Part shown: one piece after another, positions 23,638 through 34,012 of the stretch | Layout of the letters: every line of letters starts with the position of its first letter | Position numbering within the stretch: position 1 is the stretch's first letter | Assembly: GCA_009823505.1 (NCBI GenBank) | Contig: VZQC01000610.1 | Span: forward strand, 3,731,812 to 3,795,811 | Length of the DNA: 64,000 nt | Direction: 5' to 3' | Source: Rhizomys pruinosus | Taxonomy: Eukaryota; Chordata; Mammalia; Rodentia; Spalacidae | Made by a program: the position numbers and the translations under genes | Notes under the pieces: model-generated | What the model was told of the DNA's origin: nothing | Database searches by the model: none | Seen by the model: the letters and a program-made list of their open reading frames with translations, nothing else

Positions 23638-23850
23638 TTGCTGTCACTACTCCTGAAAGAAGCCTCTCTACCCATGGCCTGTCCACCTACACTCACTCCA
23701 CTGGGTCCTCAAATGCACTGGTACCACACTCAAAGTGTGGCTTAATCTGAGGGGTGTCAGGCACCCAAGAAATGCAAATGACTGCTGGAACATGTGTGCT
23801 TAATGGCCAGCGAAGCTGGAGATGCTGCCTCTACTTTTCCTTCTTATCTA
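23638..23850 (-). repeat. right arm of a long inverted repeat
   Basis: Reverse complement partner of 20288-20493: TTGCTGTCACTACTCCTGAA, AGTGGGTCCTCAAATGC (with one small change), CTTAATCTGAGGGGTGTCAG and AAGAAATGCAAATGACTG occur in the order expected for an inverted copy. Confidence 0.75.
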
Positions 23851-24391
23851 CCATGGTCAGAATCCAATACATTTTGAGCCCTCCCAAAAGCAATAAAAAG
23901 CTAAAGAATTCAGTCAGCTTTATTCTGAGACACCAACTGCCAAACGACCCTCCTGATAACTACAAAAGGGGCTCTGTCTCAGTAGGTAGTCTCAGGCAGT
24001 ACCCATTGCTAGTGACCTACACACAGTGATGCTGACATTCTGTTTATAACAATAGTGGCTGTAGACCCTTTTCTATAAACCTCTGGGAACAGCATGGACT
24101 CACGAAGACTGGAAGCAAGCGAAGATGTCTCCGTTCTTAGCTCGTCCCTGTTTCTACCCCCTCCAGCATCCAGCTGTGTTTAACATCCTCGAAGATAGAA
24201 ATGCATAGTGGCCCTAGAAACACCAACTTTTGTTGTTTATTACATTTTATATCAAAGACAGGGGAAAATGTGATCCCCAAAGAGCCCTGGATTTTGAAGA
24301 CTGCTTCCTGAGAGCGGGGCTATTTTCCATTCTGGAGAGCCACAAAGGGTGGCTGGCTGCAGAAGTGTCACTGGATGAAAAGCCGCCCTAC

Positions 24392-24513
24392 CTTCAGGAC
24401 CTGTTCTAGGTTCTCCAGTTTGGCTTGGAGTTGGTGTTTGTCCTTCACGAATTGTGCTCCGCTTGGGTTACCACGGGGAGCAAGTGACGGAGCCAGGCAT
24501 GCTCAGCCTTCAC
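24392..24513 (-). CDS. Rimbp2: RIMBP2 upstream coiled-coil exon, reading frame broken by one base
   Basis: On the minus strand the acceptor is TTTCTCCTGTCCTCACAG| and the donor AAG|GTAGGG. The 3' part encodes FVKDKHQLQAKLENLEQVLK and joins in phase 0 to the HMREAAERR exon at 2216. This matches TSPOAP1, whose remembered sequence here reads LQSKLESLEQVLKHMRE. The first 22 codons from the acceptor (VKAEHAWLRHLLPVVTQAEH...) also resemble the TSPOAP1 region VEWENAELRGQLLGVTQERD, but in another frame that ends at TGA (24447-24445). The 3' frame has its own upstream TGA at 24505-24503. The exon is 122 bp where 41 codons need 123, so one base appears lost near codon 22. In this sequence the exon can only be leader for the methionine at 2213. 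A separate 10-codon upstream frame lies at 24500-24468. Alternatively the missing base is an assembly error. Confidence 0.78.
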
Positions 24514-25171
24514 CTGTGAGGACAGGAGAAATGGAAGCTGTTAGGACCTGCCTGGAATGGCAGCGGGCCTTGCCCTGGTCCCCAGGGGCACCTGGGCAGC
24601 CTCCTCAGGAGCAATGAAGAGCCCTGGGTTTCCTTGAACAGACTGTCTGGGTTCTGCTCATGTGAGGAGGGGCTACCTGGCAGCAGACACTACTTCCTGC
24701 CTTTTATCTCCACCACGGCCACAAGGATGGTTTCAGTTTATAAGATTACCCAGACCTGGCCAGTCAGTGACACCGCATCCCCTGGATATAGTGACTGGTT
24801 GAGGAAATCATGTAACCCACTCACACCCACAGAGCCTTGTGTGAGAACCTGGGAGGAGACTTCTGCTCAGCAGATTTGAGAAGCTGAGAGGAAAGGCTGG
24901 GGCTACGGTGCCAGTTGCCACAGCGAAGAAGCCATCTGGGAGAAAATGGCTGCATGGCCAAGACACAGGGGGAAAAGGCAGGCTCCTAACATAGTCTGAA
25001 CACCTAGACCCAGCCGTGACTGAAACTAGGCATCTTTTCTATCCCAGTTACTTGGGCCAATTGGAGTCATTTTCTGTCCCTTATACAGTAAGAGTCTTAA
25101 CAGATAAGAAAGTTTTACCCAGACTATCTAAACTTTGCCCAGTATTGACATTGGATAAAAGTGGCACCGTT

Positions 25172-25177
25172 CACACG

Positions 25178-25214
<37 letters not shown>
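25172..25214. repeat. (CA)n microsatellite
   Basis: About 20 CA units with two CG interruptions at the start. Confidence 0.95.
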
Positions 25215-25216
<2 letters not shown>

Positions 25217-26086
25217 CACATTTCTCTGTCTCTCCATAGCTTCTCTAAAGAAGTTCAGGGCATGCCACTGGTGAAAGAGGTCCCTGTGCTGATTCCCTGT
25301 GAATGTCCAGGAGGAAGCAATGTACTCCAACCCAGAATCAGACTTCCAACTCCCTTCCTTCCTCCCCACACATTAGAAGCAAAATTCCAGGTTCAATAAC
25401 ATACTATCACCAAGGCAATTACAAAGTCTGTGCTGTCTCAGAGAGTTTGCATGCTCTGGGGCTGTTCCCTTAACCCAACAATTTCCATGGCACAAGAGAA
25501 AGAGAATTGGACACATGACACTCCTGACAGCTACAGGGAAGCTGCTGTTGAGGGTCACAGAGAGGTCTGACACGAAGGAGTGATGTTGAGCCATCTTGCT
25601 ACCACCTGAGGCATCTGGCAATGAACTTGAGAGAAGATGTCATGGTCTGTTTGTGTCAAACAGTCCCCATTCTTGAACCTCAACCCCAGGGCACAGGTTT
25701 TCTGGAAGCTATCATGCCTCATGTTCACAGTCATCAGGACAGTAAGACTCGGGCACTGTGAGTACCCAGGAGTCAGTCATCCAGAGCCTAGGACTGCTTT
25801 CTGAAGTCTTTTCCAGCTCTGCCTCTCTTTGTTGGAAACCTGTGGTTTCCATGGAAATTAGACAAAATGCAAACTTCTCAGGTCTACAAGGCTCTGCAGA
25901 GTCTGCCTCTTTTTACTGCCCTGGCCTGGCCTGGCCTGTCACCATGCTGGCCTTTGTCTGACCCACACACCTTTGCACTTGGGGATGCCATTGCTGGTCA
26001 TGGTATATCAATCCTGTTCTATCCCCATCTCTGGTCCAGCCCTGTTATTGAGTAGACCACCTCTGGCAGGCTGCCCCATCTACAGA

Positions 26087-26168
26087 AGGTTAGGAAACCG
26101 TGGTCCCTCTATCCACCTCTACCCACTCCCAATTAGAGGTAGGTAGAGGGACCAGGGTTTCCTAACCT
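26087..26168. repeat. near-perfect palindrome, 34-bp arms, 14-bp loop
   Basis: The left arm 26087-26120 (AGGTTAGGAAACCGTGGTCC...) and right arm 26135-26168 (...GGGACCAGGGTTTCCTAACCT) pair at 31 of 34 positions around the loop 26121-26134. No SINE is involved. It could extrude as a cruciform or fold as RNA from either strand. Confidence 0.93.
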
Positions 26169-26311
26169 CCCATGGGCATCCTAGCTGGCAAGACCCCAGA
26201 GCACACAGGAGCCTGGAACTTTTATTCACAGATCTGGTGCATGGGGTTAGGAGGTCTGTGTTTCTGTGAGAAGGTACAAGGCTCATAGTACACATTCCCA
26301 GGACCAAAAGG

Positions 26312-26611
26312 CACACCCCAAAGCCTACCATCTTCTGTCATAGATGCACTTGTCCCAGAACAGTCTCCTGAGAAATAAGCCAGGCTGGCCTCCTGCAAAA
26401 GAACTCAGAGCCAATAAGGGACCCAAAGATAGCTTGCCAGTCCAGGCTCTGACACACAAAGAACACCCCAAAGCCTACCATCTTCTGTCATAGACGCACT
26501 TGTCCTAGAACATTCTCCTGAGAAGTGAGCCAGGCTGGCCTCCTGCAAAAGTACTCAGAGCCAATAAGGGACTCAAAGATAGCTTGCCAGTCCAGGTTCT
26601 GACACACAACG
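26312..26611 (+). repeat. 150-bp tandem duplication
   Basis: CACCCCAAAGCCTACCATCT and about 140 following bases (through CAGTCCAGG(C/T)TCTGACACAC) occur at 26312-26461 and 26462-26611 with a few substitutions. Confidence 0.95.
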
Positions 26612-27226
26612 CCAAGGCCATGCTGCCTTCCTTTGTCTAACCTACAAGATGGCTGAGAATCCTGCATGAAATGGAATCTGGATGGTAGCCTCCCAAATTT
26701 CTCTGTGTGTCATCTTTGCAAACTTCCAAAATGTTCTCAATTAAACTATACCACCATTTTTCATATAGACATTCCGTGATAGGATGTGGATTCTGTCAAA
26801 AGGGCCACAGGCTTCATAGGCTACAGCTCACAAGTCCCTGGGCTATAGACTGACTAACACAGCATGTATCTCTGGGATTTGGACACCAACAGGCCTGCAT
26901 GCTGCCAGAACGGCAGGCAAATCTCACTTCACAAGCCTGACCTTGGGACAGCCACTCCACCATTCCCAGTTCATAGCTGACTAATGGCAACCATAAAGCA
27001 CTTGGCAGAGAGCAACTTGCAACACTCACCTGTTGAAGGGATTTTGCTCTAGTGTTCCAGCCCAGACCATACCTGCACCTTGGAATCCATTACCTGTCCC
27101 CAAGTTTCAGGAAAAATGCTGGTTACACATCTCCTTGCATCCTAATTAAGAGCTCTGATGATTAATGTCACTCTCTACATCAGGGCTAAGAGAAGGCAGA
27201 TTGCAACTCCAGATAAGAATGCAATA

Positions 27227-27376
27227 TGAGCAGGGGTGGGGAAGTTGGCCTAAAGGCCAGCACTTGGGAGGCTGAAGCAGGTGGATCTCTGTGAGATTGA
27301 AGTCAGCCTGCTCTACATAGTGAGTTCCAGGCCAGTGGGGGCTACAGAAAGATCCTGTCTAAAAGAACAAAGAAAA
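27227..27376 (+). mobile_element. B1 SINE
   Basis: B1 body (CAGCACTTGGGAGGCTGAAG ... AAGATCCTGTCTAAAAG) with a 9-bp duplication AATGCAATA at 27218-27226 and 27377-27385. The head is diverged. Confidence 0.9.
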
Positions 27377-27570
27377 AATGCAATAGACCCCTGAGGTCTT
27401 TCTAGAAGCCAGGTTTATATTGACAAGCTCCCACCCACTATGGATCTGAAGCAACATTGACTGTTGTCCTGGAACTCCCCTCTTCCTAGTTACTTAGAAA
27501 CATAAAATGTAGTCTCCCATGGAGTCTCTGTCCCTAGAGCTAGCTCACCCAGCACTGGGAGAACAGAACC

Positions 27571-27975
27571 TGGCCAGGCTGATGAGGGGGTGGAACAGAT
27601 CTGGGTACACCCCTGCCAGCCTGCTATTCCAATCTGGACCTTGTGAGTCACTGAGCTCTTCTGACACCCCTGCAAAGCAGAAGGGGAAGCATGTTCACTC
27701 CGTACCTCACAGCCTGTTAGAAGATTTATTTTTAATTATGTGTCTGTGTGCATGTGAGTGCAGGTGCCCTCAGAGGCCAGAGGCATTGGGTTTCCCAGGA
27801 GCTGAAGTTACAGGTAGTTGTGAGCTGCCTAACATGAGCACTGAAAACGAAATTTCAATCTCCTGGAAGAGCAGTAAGCAATTTTAACTGCTGCGCCATC
27901 TCCTCAGCTGCCTCCTATCCTGCTTAAAAGGGCAAGCTGGGAAGGCAGGAGGCACAGAGGCTTCCAGTCTCAAGG
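27571..27975 (+). repeat. first copy of a local duplication, interrupted by a SINE
   Basis: 27571-27716 and about 27918-27975 correspond to one continuous segment at 28513-28725 (CCCCTGCCAGCCTGCT, GCAAAGCAGAAGGG, CTGGGAAGGCAG). A reversed B2-like SINE fills the gap. Confidence 0.75.
27717..27910 (-). mobile_element. B2-like SINE (diverged)
   Basis: Reversed: GATTTATTTTTAATTATGTG at the tail side, CAGAGGCCAGAGGCATTGGG in the body, GCGCCATCTCCTCAGCTGCC at the head. It lies inside a duplicated segment. Confidence 0.7.
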
Positions 27976-28512
27976 AAAACAAGAGGGATTGCAAATCCTA
28001 CCCTTCCAGAGTAGGGATGACATGTACAACCTGGAGGCTAGGAAAGGAGGCTGCCTAAGGGCTGTGACTCTTCCTGCCAGAGGGCAGAGGGTGCTGGCTT
28101 GGCCAGAAGCCCCCAGGACCCTCAGAGAGTGACTTGAACAGGAGGCAGAACATTGTCCCAGGGTTCAGCTCCCCACTAGCTCCCCACGTCTTCCTGTAGG
28201 CAATCCCTAAAACGAATGCTACCATTAATTTACATTGTGGCTCCTGGGCTGAGAAGGTTACTGAGAATTTATGGGTGTGGACTTTAGCATGAATTACTCA
28301 GAGCTTTCCCCAGACAGTAGGGACTAAGGGAAGTACCAAAAAAGGTGCTAACTGGAAGCAAAGGACTGAGGGCACTCATTTTAAAATGTAATAAAATATC
28401 CATGACTTACTGTCGCAACCATTTTTAAGATTAGTGGCACTCAGCAAGCTTGCTTTTACTCCCATGGCCCGTGTCACAGTGGCCTCTCCTTAAGGCCAAA
28501 CAAGAAAGAGCT

Positions 28513-28725
28513 GGGCTAGGATGCTAAGGAGGCAGAGGCGATCTGGGCACGCCCCTGCCAGCCTGCTGCTCCCATCTGTGCCCACCATGAGTCGCCGAGC
28601 TCCTCTGACACCTCTGCAAAGCAGAAGGGCAGGCACACTCAGTCCACAACTCACAGCCTGTTTACAAGGGCATGCTGGGAAGGCAGCAGGAATGGAAGTT
28701 TCTAGTCTTTAGTAAAAGATAAAGC
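28513..28725 (+). repeat. second copy of a local duplication
   Basis: Uninterrupted counterpart of 27571-27975, with TGCAAAGCAGAAGGGCAGGC and ACTCACAGCCTGTTTACAAG. Divergence by eye is considerable. Confidence 0.75.
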
Positions 28726-28959
28726 TGGGTGGCTCATGAGTTCCTTGTGTGTTTGCACATTTTCTTTGTCTATTTATCATGGGGGACACGTGAGTGGGTG
28801 CGCAAATATGGGTCTGAGGCCCCGATTTTGACATTTTTGTATATATACCCTGTGATTATGTTAACTGTACACTTGAAAAAAATCTAGAATCACTTGGGAT
28901 TCAGGCCTCTAGGCATGCCTGTTGGTGTGGGGAGAGGGGGATGGATTTCAAGTTCCTGG

Positions 28960-29075
28960 GCATGACTTCCTTGCAATGAAGGACTGTAACCTTGAACTGT
29001 GAGCTAAAGTAAACCCTTCTCCCTTAAGTCGGTTTGTCTGAATATTTTATCACAGCAAGGAAAGAAAGCAAGGCA
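28960..29075 (+). mobile_element. 3' fragment of LTR-like rodent element
   Basis: GACTGTAACCTTGAACTGTG AGCTAAAGTAAACCC ... TTTTATCACAGCAAGG matches the 3' end of the family seen at 20822. Confidence 0.5.
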
Positions 29076-29278
29076 CACTAGAAGTGGGATTATTTTTTTT
29101 ACTATATGTAGTCTTATCCAAATTCTGGATGAGGTGAGGTCACAAAGTAGTGAGGCAGGCCTTCAGGCAAGCAGCCATGGCCAGCTTCTCAACTTTGAAC
29201 CTGAGACTTCAATGACTGACGCTTTCCAAAGGGGAGAAGGGTGGGGAGTTCTGAGCTGAGAGAGAGAAACCACGGGGC

Positions 29279-29290
29279 GGGGGGGGGGGG
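29279..29290. repeat. (G)12 homopolymer
   Basis: Twelve guanines after CACGGGGC. Length may be unreliable in assembly. Confidence 0.9.
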
Positions 29291-29520
29291 CACTGAGAAC
29301 AGCTTAGAGGTCCAAGTTGCAAAAGGTTGGGGTGCCTGGAGCTCAGTGAGTGAGATGTAGTGGCAGATACCAAGGTCACCCAATGTCAACAGAACTTGTA
29401 TTTATGGGATGTGTGGAAGGGGTGTATTTGGGGAGTCAAGATCACCCCAGCTGTTGTGGGATGATGGCCTCAGGATGACAAGCAGGGAGGTAGATGGGCT
29501 AATTAAGAAATTGTCTTGAT

Positions 29521-29747
29521 GGGGGCTGGAGAGATGGCCTAGCAGTTAAGAGCTCCGACTGCTCTTGCAGAGGACCCGGGTTCGAGCCCCAGCACCCACA
29601 TTTCGGCTGAGAACTGTCTTTAATTCCACTTCCAGGGGAATCCAACACCCTCTTCTGACCTCCGTGGCATTGCAGAACACAGGTAGACAAACATACATGC
29701 AGACGGTACATTCATACACATAATAAATAAAAATTAAAAAAAAAAAA
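29521..29747 (+). mobile_element. B2 SINE, first of a tandem pair
   Basis: GGGGCTGGAGAGATGGCCTA to an A-rich tail. It lacks the 17-bp internal duplication. Flanked by AAGAAATTGTC at 29505-29515 and 29748-29758. Confidence 0.95.
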
Positions 29748-29758
29748 AAGAAATTGTC

Positions 29759-30002
29759 GGGGCTGGAGAGATGGCCTAGTGGTTGAGAGCACCGAGTGCT
29801 CTTGCAGAGGACCTGGTTTCAATCCCCAGCACCCACATGGCGGCTGAGACCCGTCTGTTAACTCCCATTCCAGGAGAACTCCAGTTCCAGGTGAATCCGA
29901 GACCCTCTTCTGACCTCTGCGGCATTGCACGACACGGGTGCACAAACCTACATGCAGGTAGTACATTCATACACATACAAAAATAAATAAAATTTAAAAA
30001 AA
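29759..30002 (+). mobile_element. B2 SINE, second of a tandem pair
   Basis: Starts immediately after the second AAGAAATTGTC and is followed by a third copy at 30003-30013. It carries the 17-bp internal duplication (ATTCCAGGAGAACTCCAGTT). Confidence 0.95.
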
Positions 30003-30636
30003 AAGAAATTGTCTTGCATCTGGGTAAGCATGGATGCAGTAACTTTGGGAACAAGGTGGAGAGCTGTGGCCCAGCAGCCACCTATGGAGCCGTTGGTGAG
30101 ACAGATGAGGGCAGAGGATCAGGCAGAATCCAGGACAGGCCCTTGGAACCTGGCTTGCACTCTTAAGAACACAGTGTCTAGTAGAGGTCTAGGTAGAGGT
30201 GACTAATGGTATTCATGGAACTGTATTGGGTACTTCACCAGACCGGAGTCTCTGGCCATTCCCACTGGGTGGAGTCTACACCTTCCACCACCCCCCTTCC
30301 CCGAGGCTCCTCCCTGCCCCTCCCCAGGAACCACATGATTATTACCTGGTCATCCTGCCCAGCTCATAAGAAGACCTGCAGAAAAGGGCCTCAGATTACA
30401 TTCTCTGTGAATAGCATCCTTCAGTTCATCTTCCTGAGACAAAAGGAAAGGACATCATGAGACAAGGTGGAGCCTGGCAGGACAGAGTTCTGAACTAGAA
30501 AGTGGCCCCGAGACCAGGTGTTGACTCTGCAACCCCCAGTCAGGTGGGATTTTCAGTTGGTCCCTTCTTTCTAAGCCATGGGCATCCCAGTCACAGAAAG
30601 GGATTGACAACTCTGTACTATGGTGATACAAACAGG

Positions 30637-30726
30637 GATGGATGGAGGCTCTGGGGGGTGGAAGGTCGGAGGGATGGAGGCTCTGGGGGATCAAGGCTCT
30701 GGAGGATGGAGGCTCTGGGGATAAAG
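30637..30726. repeat. imperfect 18-bp GGATGGAGGCTCTGGGGG repeat
   Basis: GGAGGCTCTGGGG and variants (CAAGGCTCTGGAGGATG) recur about four to five times. G-rich on the plus strand. Confidence 0.7.
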
Positions 30727-31131
30727 GATCATCCAGTCTCCTGGCAGCTGTAGAAAGGTTCCATCTATTTCCTTGTTGTAATTCCATATCACTGTGTCCA
30801 GTGGCCGTGATCCATCTTGCCAAGAAAAACATGCTAGGTTCCATCTATTGCGGAGCAGGAGACACCACTGAGAAACAGCACCAGGCAAGCAGACAGGTTA
30901 CTTCCTCTTACTTTTGAAAGGTTTCCAAATCGGTCCCAGCACAAATTGACACTCTGAGGCCACATATGAACTTGGTTACCCATGGCTAAGAGCCAGCCAC
31001 AGAAAGAAGGGATGGAAATTAATCAGCATCACACTCAAAACCCACAGTCTGTCCTGTGCTTCAGGAATCCCAGGGCAGATCAGCAGTGAGCTTAGCTCTA
31101 GGTGATGATGCTGAAGAACAAAGCCACGGAT

Positions 31132-31201
31132 GGAAGGAAGGAAGGAAGGAAGGAAGGAAGGAAGGAAGGAAGGAAGGAAGGAAGGAAGGAAGGAAGGAAG
31201 G
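31132..31201. repeat. (GGAA)n tetranucleotide repeat, about 17 copies
   Basis: Uninterrupted GGAA/AAGG units. Tandem GGAA is an ETS-factor binding sequence in principle; here it is simply a microsatellite. Confidence 0.97.
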
Positions 31202-32103
31202 TGGCCAGGTTGAACTAGCACAGATTGCAAGGCCAGGCAGCAGGTAATGAGCATGTCACTTTACACACTTGTGTTCACCCCTGAAGAAGCCTACAGCAGG
31301 CATAGGGAGGGGTTCTGTGGCTGTGTCCTTAGCATTGCTACTTAAGCCACGTGGGATCTGCTGTTCCCTGAGGTGGCAGAGCCCAGATGCAGCTCTGATG
31401 TACATGAGTCACTGTGCCTGGGGATAGCTCAGCAAGCACCCAGTGCTTAATCTTGGACAATAGGACTTATCCTGAAAGATGTTATGGGTGTTGTTGGAGG
31501 AGACAAGGGCTATCCACCCAGAATAGTCAGCATTGTTCTAATTAAACTAAGCCCTTCTGAAGTGGCCAACCCCACCTAAGAAAACTCCAAGCAAAGGAGA
31601 GCCCACCATATGTATCAGATGCACGCTTTGAGACCAGAAGGCCTCCAGAGCGTGTGGGCTTGCAGCCGCAACACGACAGACTCATCTATACCAGGCAGAG
31701 CCAGCGGCGGCTGTGACAAGGCTCCACAGGAGGAGGTGGCAGCAGGGGAGGAGGGTGTTTACACTGTCTGCCATTGTCTGAGTGCCGAGGATTCTGCAAC
31801 CTGAGGTGAGGCAGCCAAGCACCTGGACGCCCTGTCCTGCAGGTAGTTCCCATACGTGTCATAACAGACCCCTGTGGAGGTGGACATCATTGCCTGCTGA
31901 CCACATCTGAGGGCTCAGTAATTAAGCTCAGTGACACACACCCACAGCCTCAAGATGGGGAGACTGTGACTCACACACTGTCACGACTATGCTGAGGAGC
32001 AGCAAGTTTGGGAACAGAGGTGCACAGGGTCCCTCCTTCCTCATCTTTATAATGTAGAATAGCATTGCTATTCAACTCAGCTTGCACAGACTAGACTTCC
32101 TTG

Positions 32104-32104
<1 letters not shown>

Positions 32105-32154
<50 letters not shown>

Positions 32155-32397
32155 TCAGAGGACAACCTGGGATGTACTCCTCGAACACCATTCAGGGTTT
32201 CTCACTAAACCTGGAGCTTTCTGCCTGGCTGAACTGTCTAGCCAGCCAACTCTGGGAATCCCCTATTGCTACCTCCCCAGGGCCAGAAGGCATCACAAGC
32301 ATGTGGCACTATGCCTGGCTGTTTTACTGTAGGGATTGAACTTCGGTCCCCATACTTGCACAGCAAGCACTTAACACTGAGCCATCTTCCCAGCCCT
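32105..32397 (-). mobile_element. RSINE1-type SINE with (TG)23 tail
   Basis: TG run at 32105-32151, the reversed body GAGTCAGAGGACAACCTGGG, and the reversed tRNA-like head ending GAGCCATCTTCCCAGCCCT. Confidence 0.7.
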
Positions 32398-33324
32398 CAG
32401 ACAGTTAACTCTCATGCAACTCATGTAGGTTCAGCCTTCCAGTTTCAAGTTTAAAGTCAGGCAAAGGAACAGGGCTCAGGATCGCCAGACAGCAAATGTG
32501 TAAGAGACAGTTCTGCCTTTGTGAGAAGGCCAGCGACTGTGAAGTTTCATGGTCTGCTTCCGCCCTGTAGAAGGGCACGCTCCTGTGAGAAGCAGCTGCA
32601 GGGGTGTGACCAGAGGATCGGGCACCAGGCTTGAGGCCTGCAGGGATTAAAATCCTGAAATCCCATCATAGAACCACTACATTGAAAGTACAGTAAAGGA
32701 GATTCTTTTCAATCCATTAATAGTCACTAGTATATTTACTAAGAGAGGCCTGACTTGATTTTCTGATACTTCAAGCAGAATTACAGGCAAAAGAGAAAAA
32801 AATTCCAACAAGGATGGGGGTAGGAAGTACCTTCAGTCTTGAAGGGATGGGTGAACACCACTCACAGACAGTTTGGCCAGATGTAAGAACATTCTAGACT
32901 GGTAGTGAGTGGAGAGTACCCACTTCCAGTACCCACAGTCACTTCCAAGTGTGGGAGCCACACAGGGAGGAGTCACCTGGAGTCACCAGGGCGGCTGCAT
33001 CTTCAGCAGCTGTCACCATGATGGCTTTCTGTGTGTAGTAGCCCTGTTTTGATACACTGTCTGCTGATACATCATGTAGTCCTTCCCAAAACAGACAAGT
33101 CTGCAAGATGGATTTGGCTCTCAAGTGAGGCACTTTGATAGAGAAGTCAGACAGAGCCAGAGTTCAAGTACTGGGGACCTGGTAAGGGTACAGCAAGCCA
33201 TAGGGTGGCAAGAGCTGCCTGGATGTAGGGAGAAAGATGGAGTTTCGGAAAACCCAGGTGCCTCCCATCCATCTGAGCTTGACGTGACTGTGGGCATAGG
33301 CTGTGGGCTAGACTGTGTTCATCC

Positions 33325-33575
33325 CAGATTCCTATGCTGGAGCCTCAACATGGCGATATTTGGAGATAAGGCTCTTAAAAGATCATTAAGGTTCAATGAA
33401 GTTATGAGTGTCCTTAAAGAAGGAAATCTCAATCTCCCCTCCCCAACGCTGTCCCTACCCCCATCCACACTGCTATGTGAAGAAACAACTACCTGTAAGC
33501 GGGAAGAGAGAGTTCAAAAGGAATAAGAACAGCCAGCACCTTCATCTTGGACATCAGCCTCCAGCGTGACTGTTA
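33325..33575 (+). repeat. ancient mammalian LTR-like fragment (MaLR-type?)
   Basis: TATTTGGAGATAAGGCTCTT AAAAGATCATTAAGG and CACCTTCATCTTGGACATCA GCCTCCAG follow the pattern of an old mammal-wide element. The class is given from memory and is uncertain. Confidence 0.35.
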
Positions 33576-33604
33576 TTTATCTAAGGCACCCAGGCTAGGG
33601 CACC

Positions 33605-34012
33605 TGTGCTGGACAGCTTTAGTGTCAACTTGACACACCTGGGTTGAGGAAGCCTCAATTGGGGAATTGGCTCCATTGGATTGGCCTGTGGCCACGTGTG
33701 TGGAATATTGTCTTGATTGTTGGGCAATGTGGGAGGGCCCAGCCCACTATGGGTGGTGCCACCCTGGGCAGGTTGTTGTGTATGGTATAAGAGGGCAGGC
33801 TGGACATGGGCCAGGGGAGCAAGCCAGTGAACAGCACTCCTCCATGGCCTGTGCTTCAGCTCCTGCCTCCAGGTTCCTGCCCTGAGTTCCTGCCTTGGGC
33901 TCCTTAAGTGATGAACTGTGACCCAGGAGATGTAAGCAGAATAAACCCTTTCCTCCTCAAGTTGGTGTTGGTCAGAGTGTTTTGTCACAGCAATGGAAGA
34001 CAAACTAGAACA
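33605..34012 (+). mobile_element. solo-LTR-like element, 408 bp, TG...CA ends
   Basis: Begins TGTGCTGGACAGCTTTAGTG and ends GACAAACTAGAACA. It is flanked by a 5-bp duplication GCACC (33600-33604 and 34013-34017). Inside are TATAAGAGGGC and AGAATAAACCC (polyadenylation signal). All of these fit a solo LTR of an endogenous retrovirus-like element. No internal retroviral genes are present. Confidence 0.75.

Larger units (their letters stand above)
2217..24391 (-). other. RIMBP2 intron, about 22 kb
   Basis: Sequence between two exons that splice in phase. Stretches above 300 bases without a recognised gene or young repeat are about 2217-3120 (a weak MIR near 2640), 5100-7094, 13432-14925, 15631-16225, 16872-17875, 18093-19200, 19400-19675, 21175-23255 and 23850-24391. 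I see no convincing exon in them. 6775-6905 and 17275-17400 are AT-rich, repeat-free and could be conserved noncoding elements, but this is only an impression. The remainder is listed as separate repeats. Confidence 0.75.

Noticed and set aside
24468..24500. 10-codon ATG frame in the RIMBP2 upstream exon as a conserved micropeptide
   Set aside because: Too short to judge; mentioned only as a possible upstream frame.
29521..30002. tRNA genes in the B2 elements
   Set aside because: The heads are tRNA-derived (A/B-box-like) but lack a foldable cloverleaf and continue into SINE bodies with A-rich tails.
31132..31201. (GGAA)17 as an ETS-driven enhancer
   Set aside because: The sequence permits it, but nothing beyond the repeat itself supports activity here.
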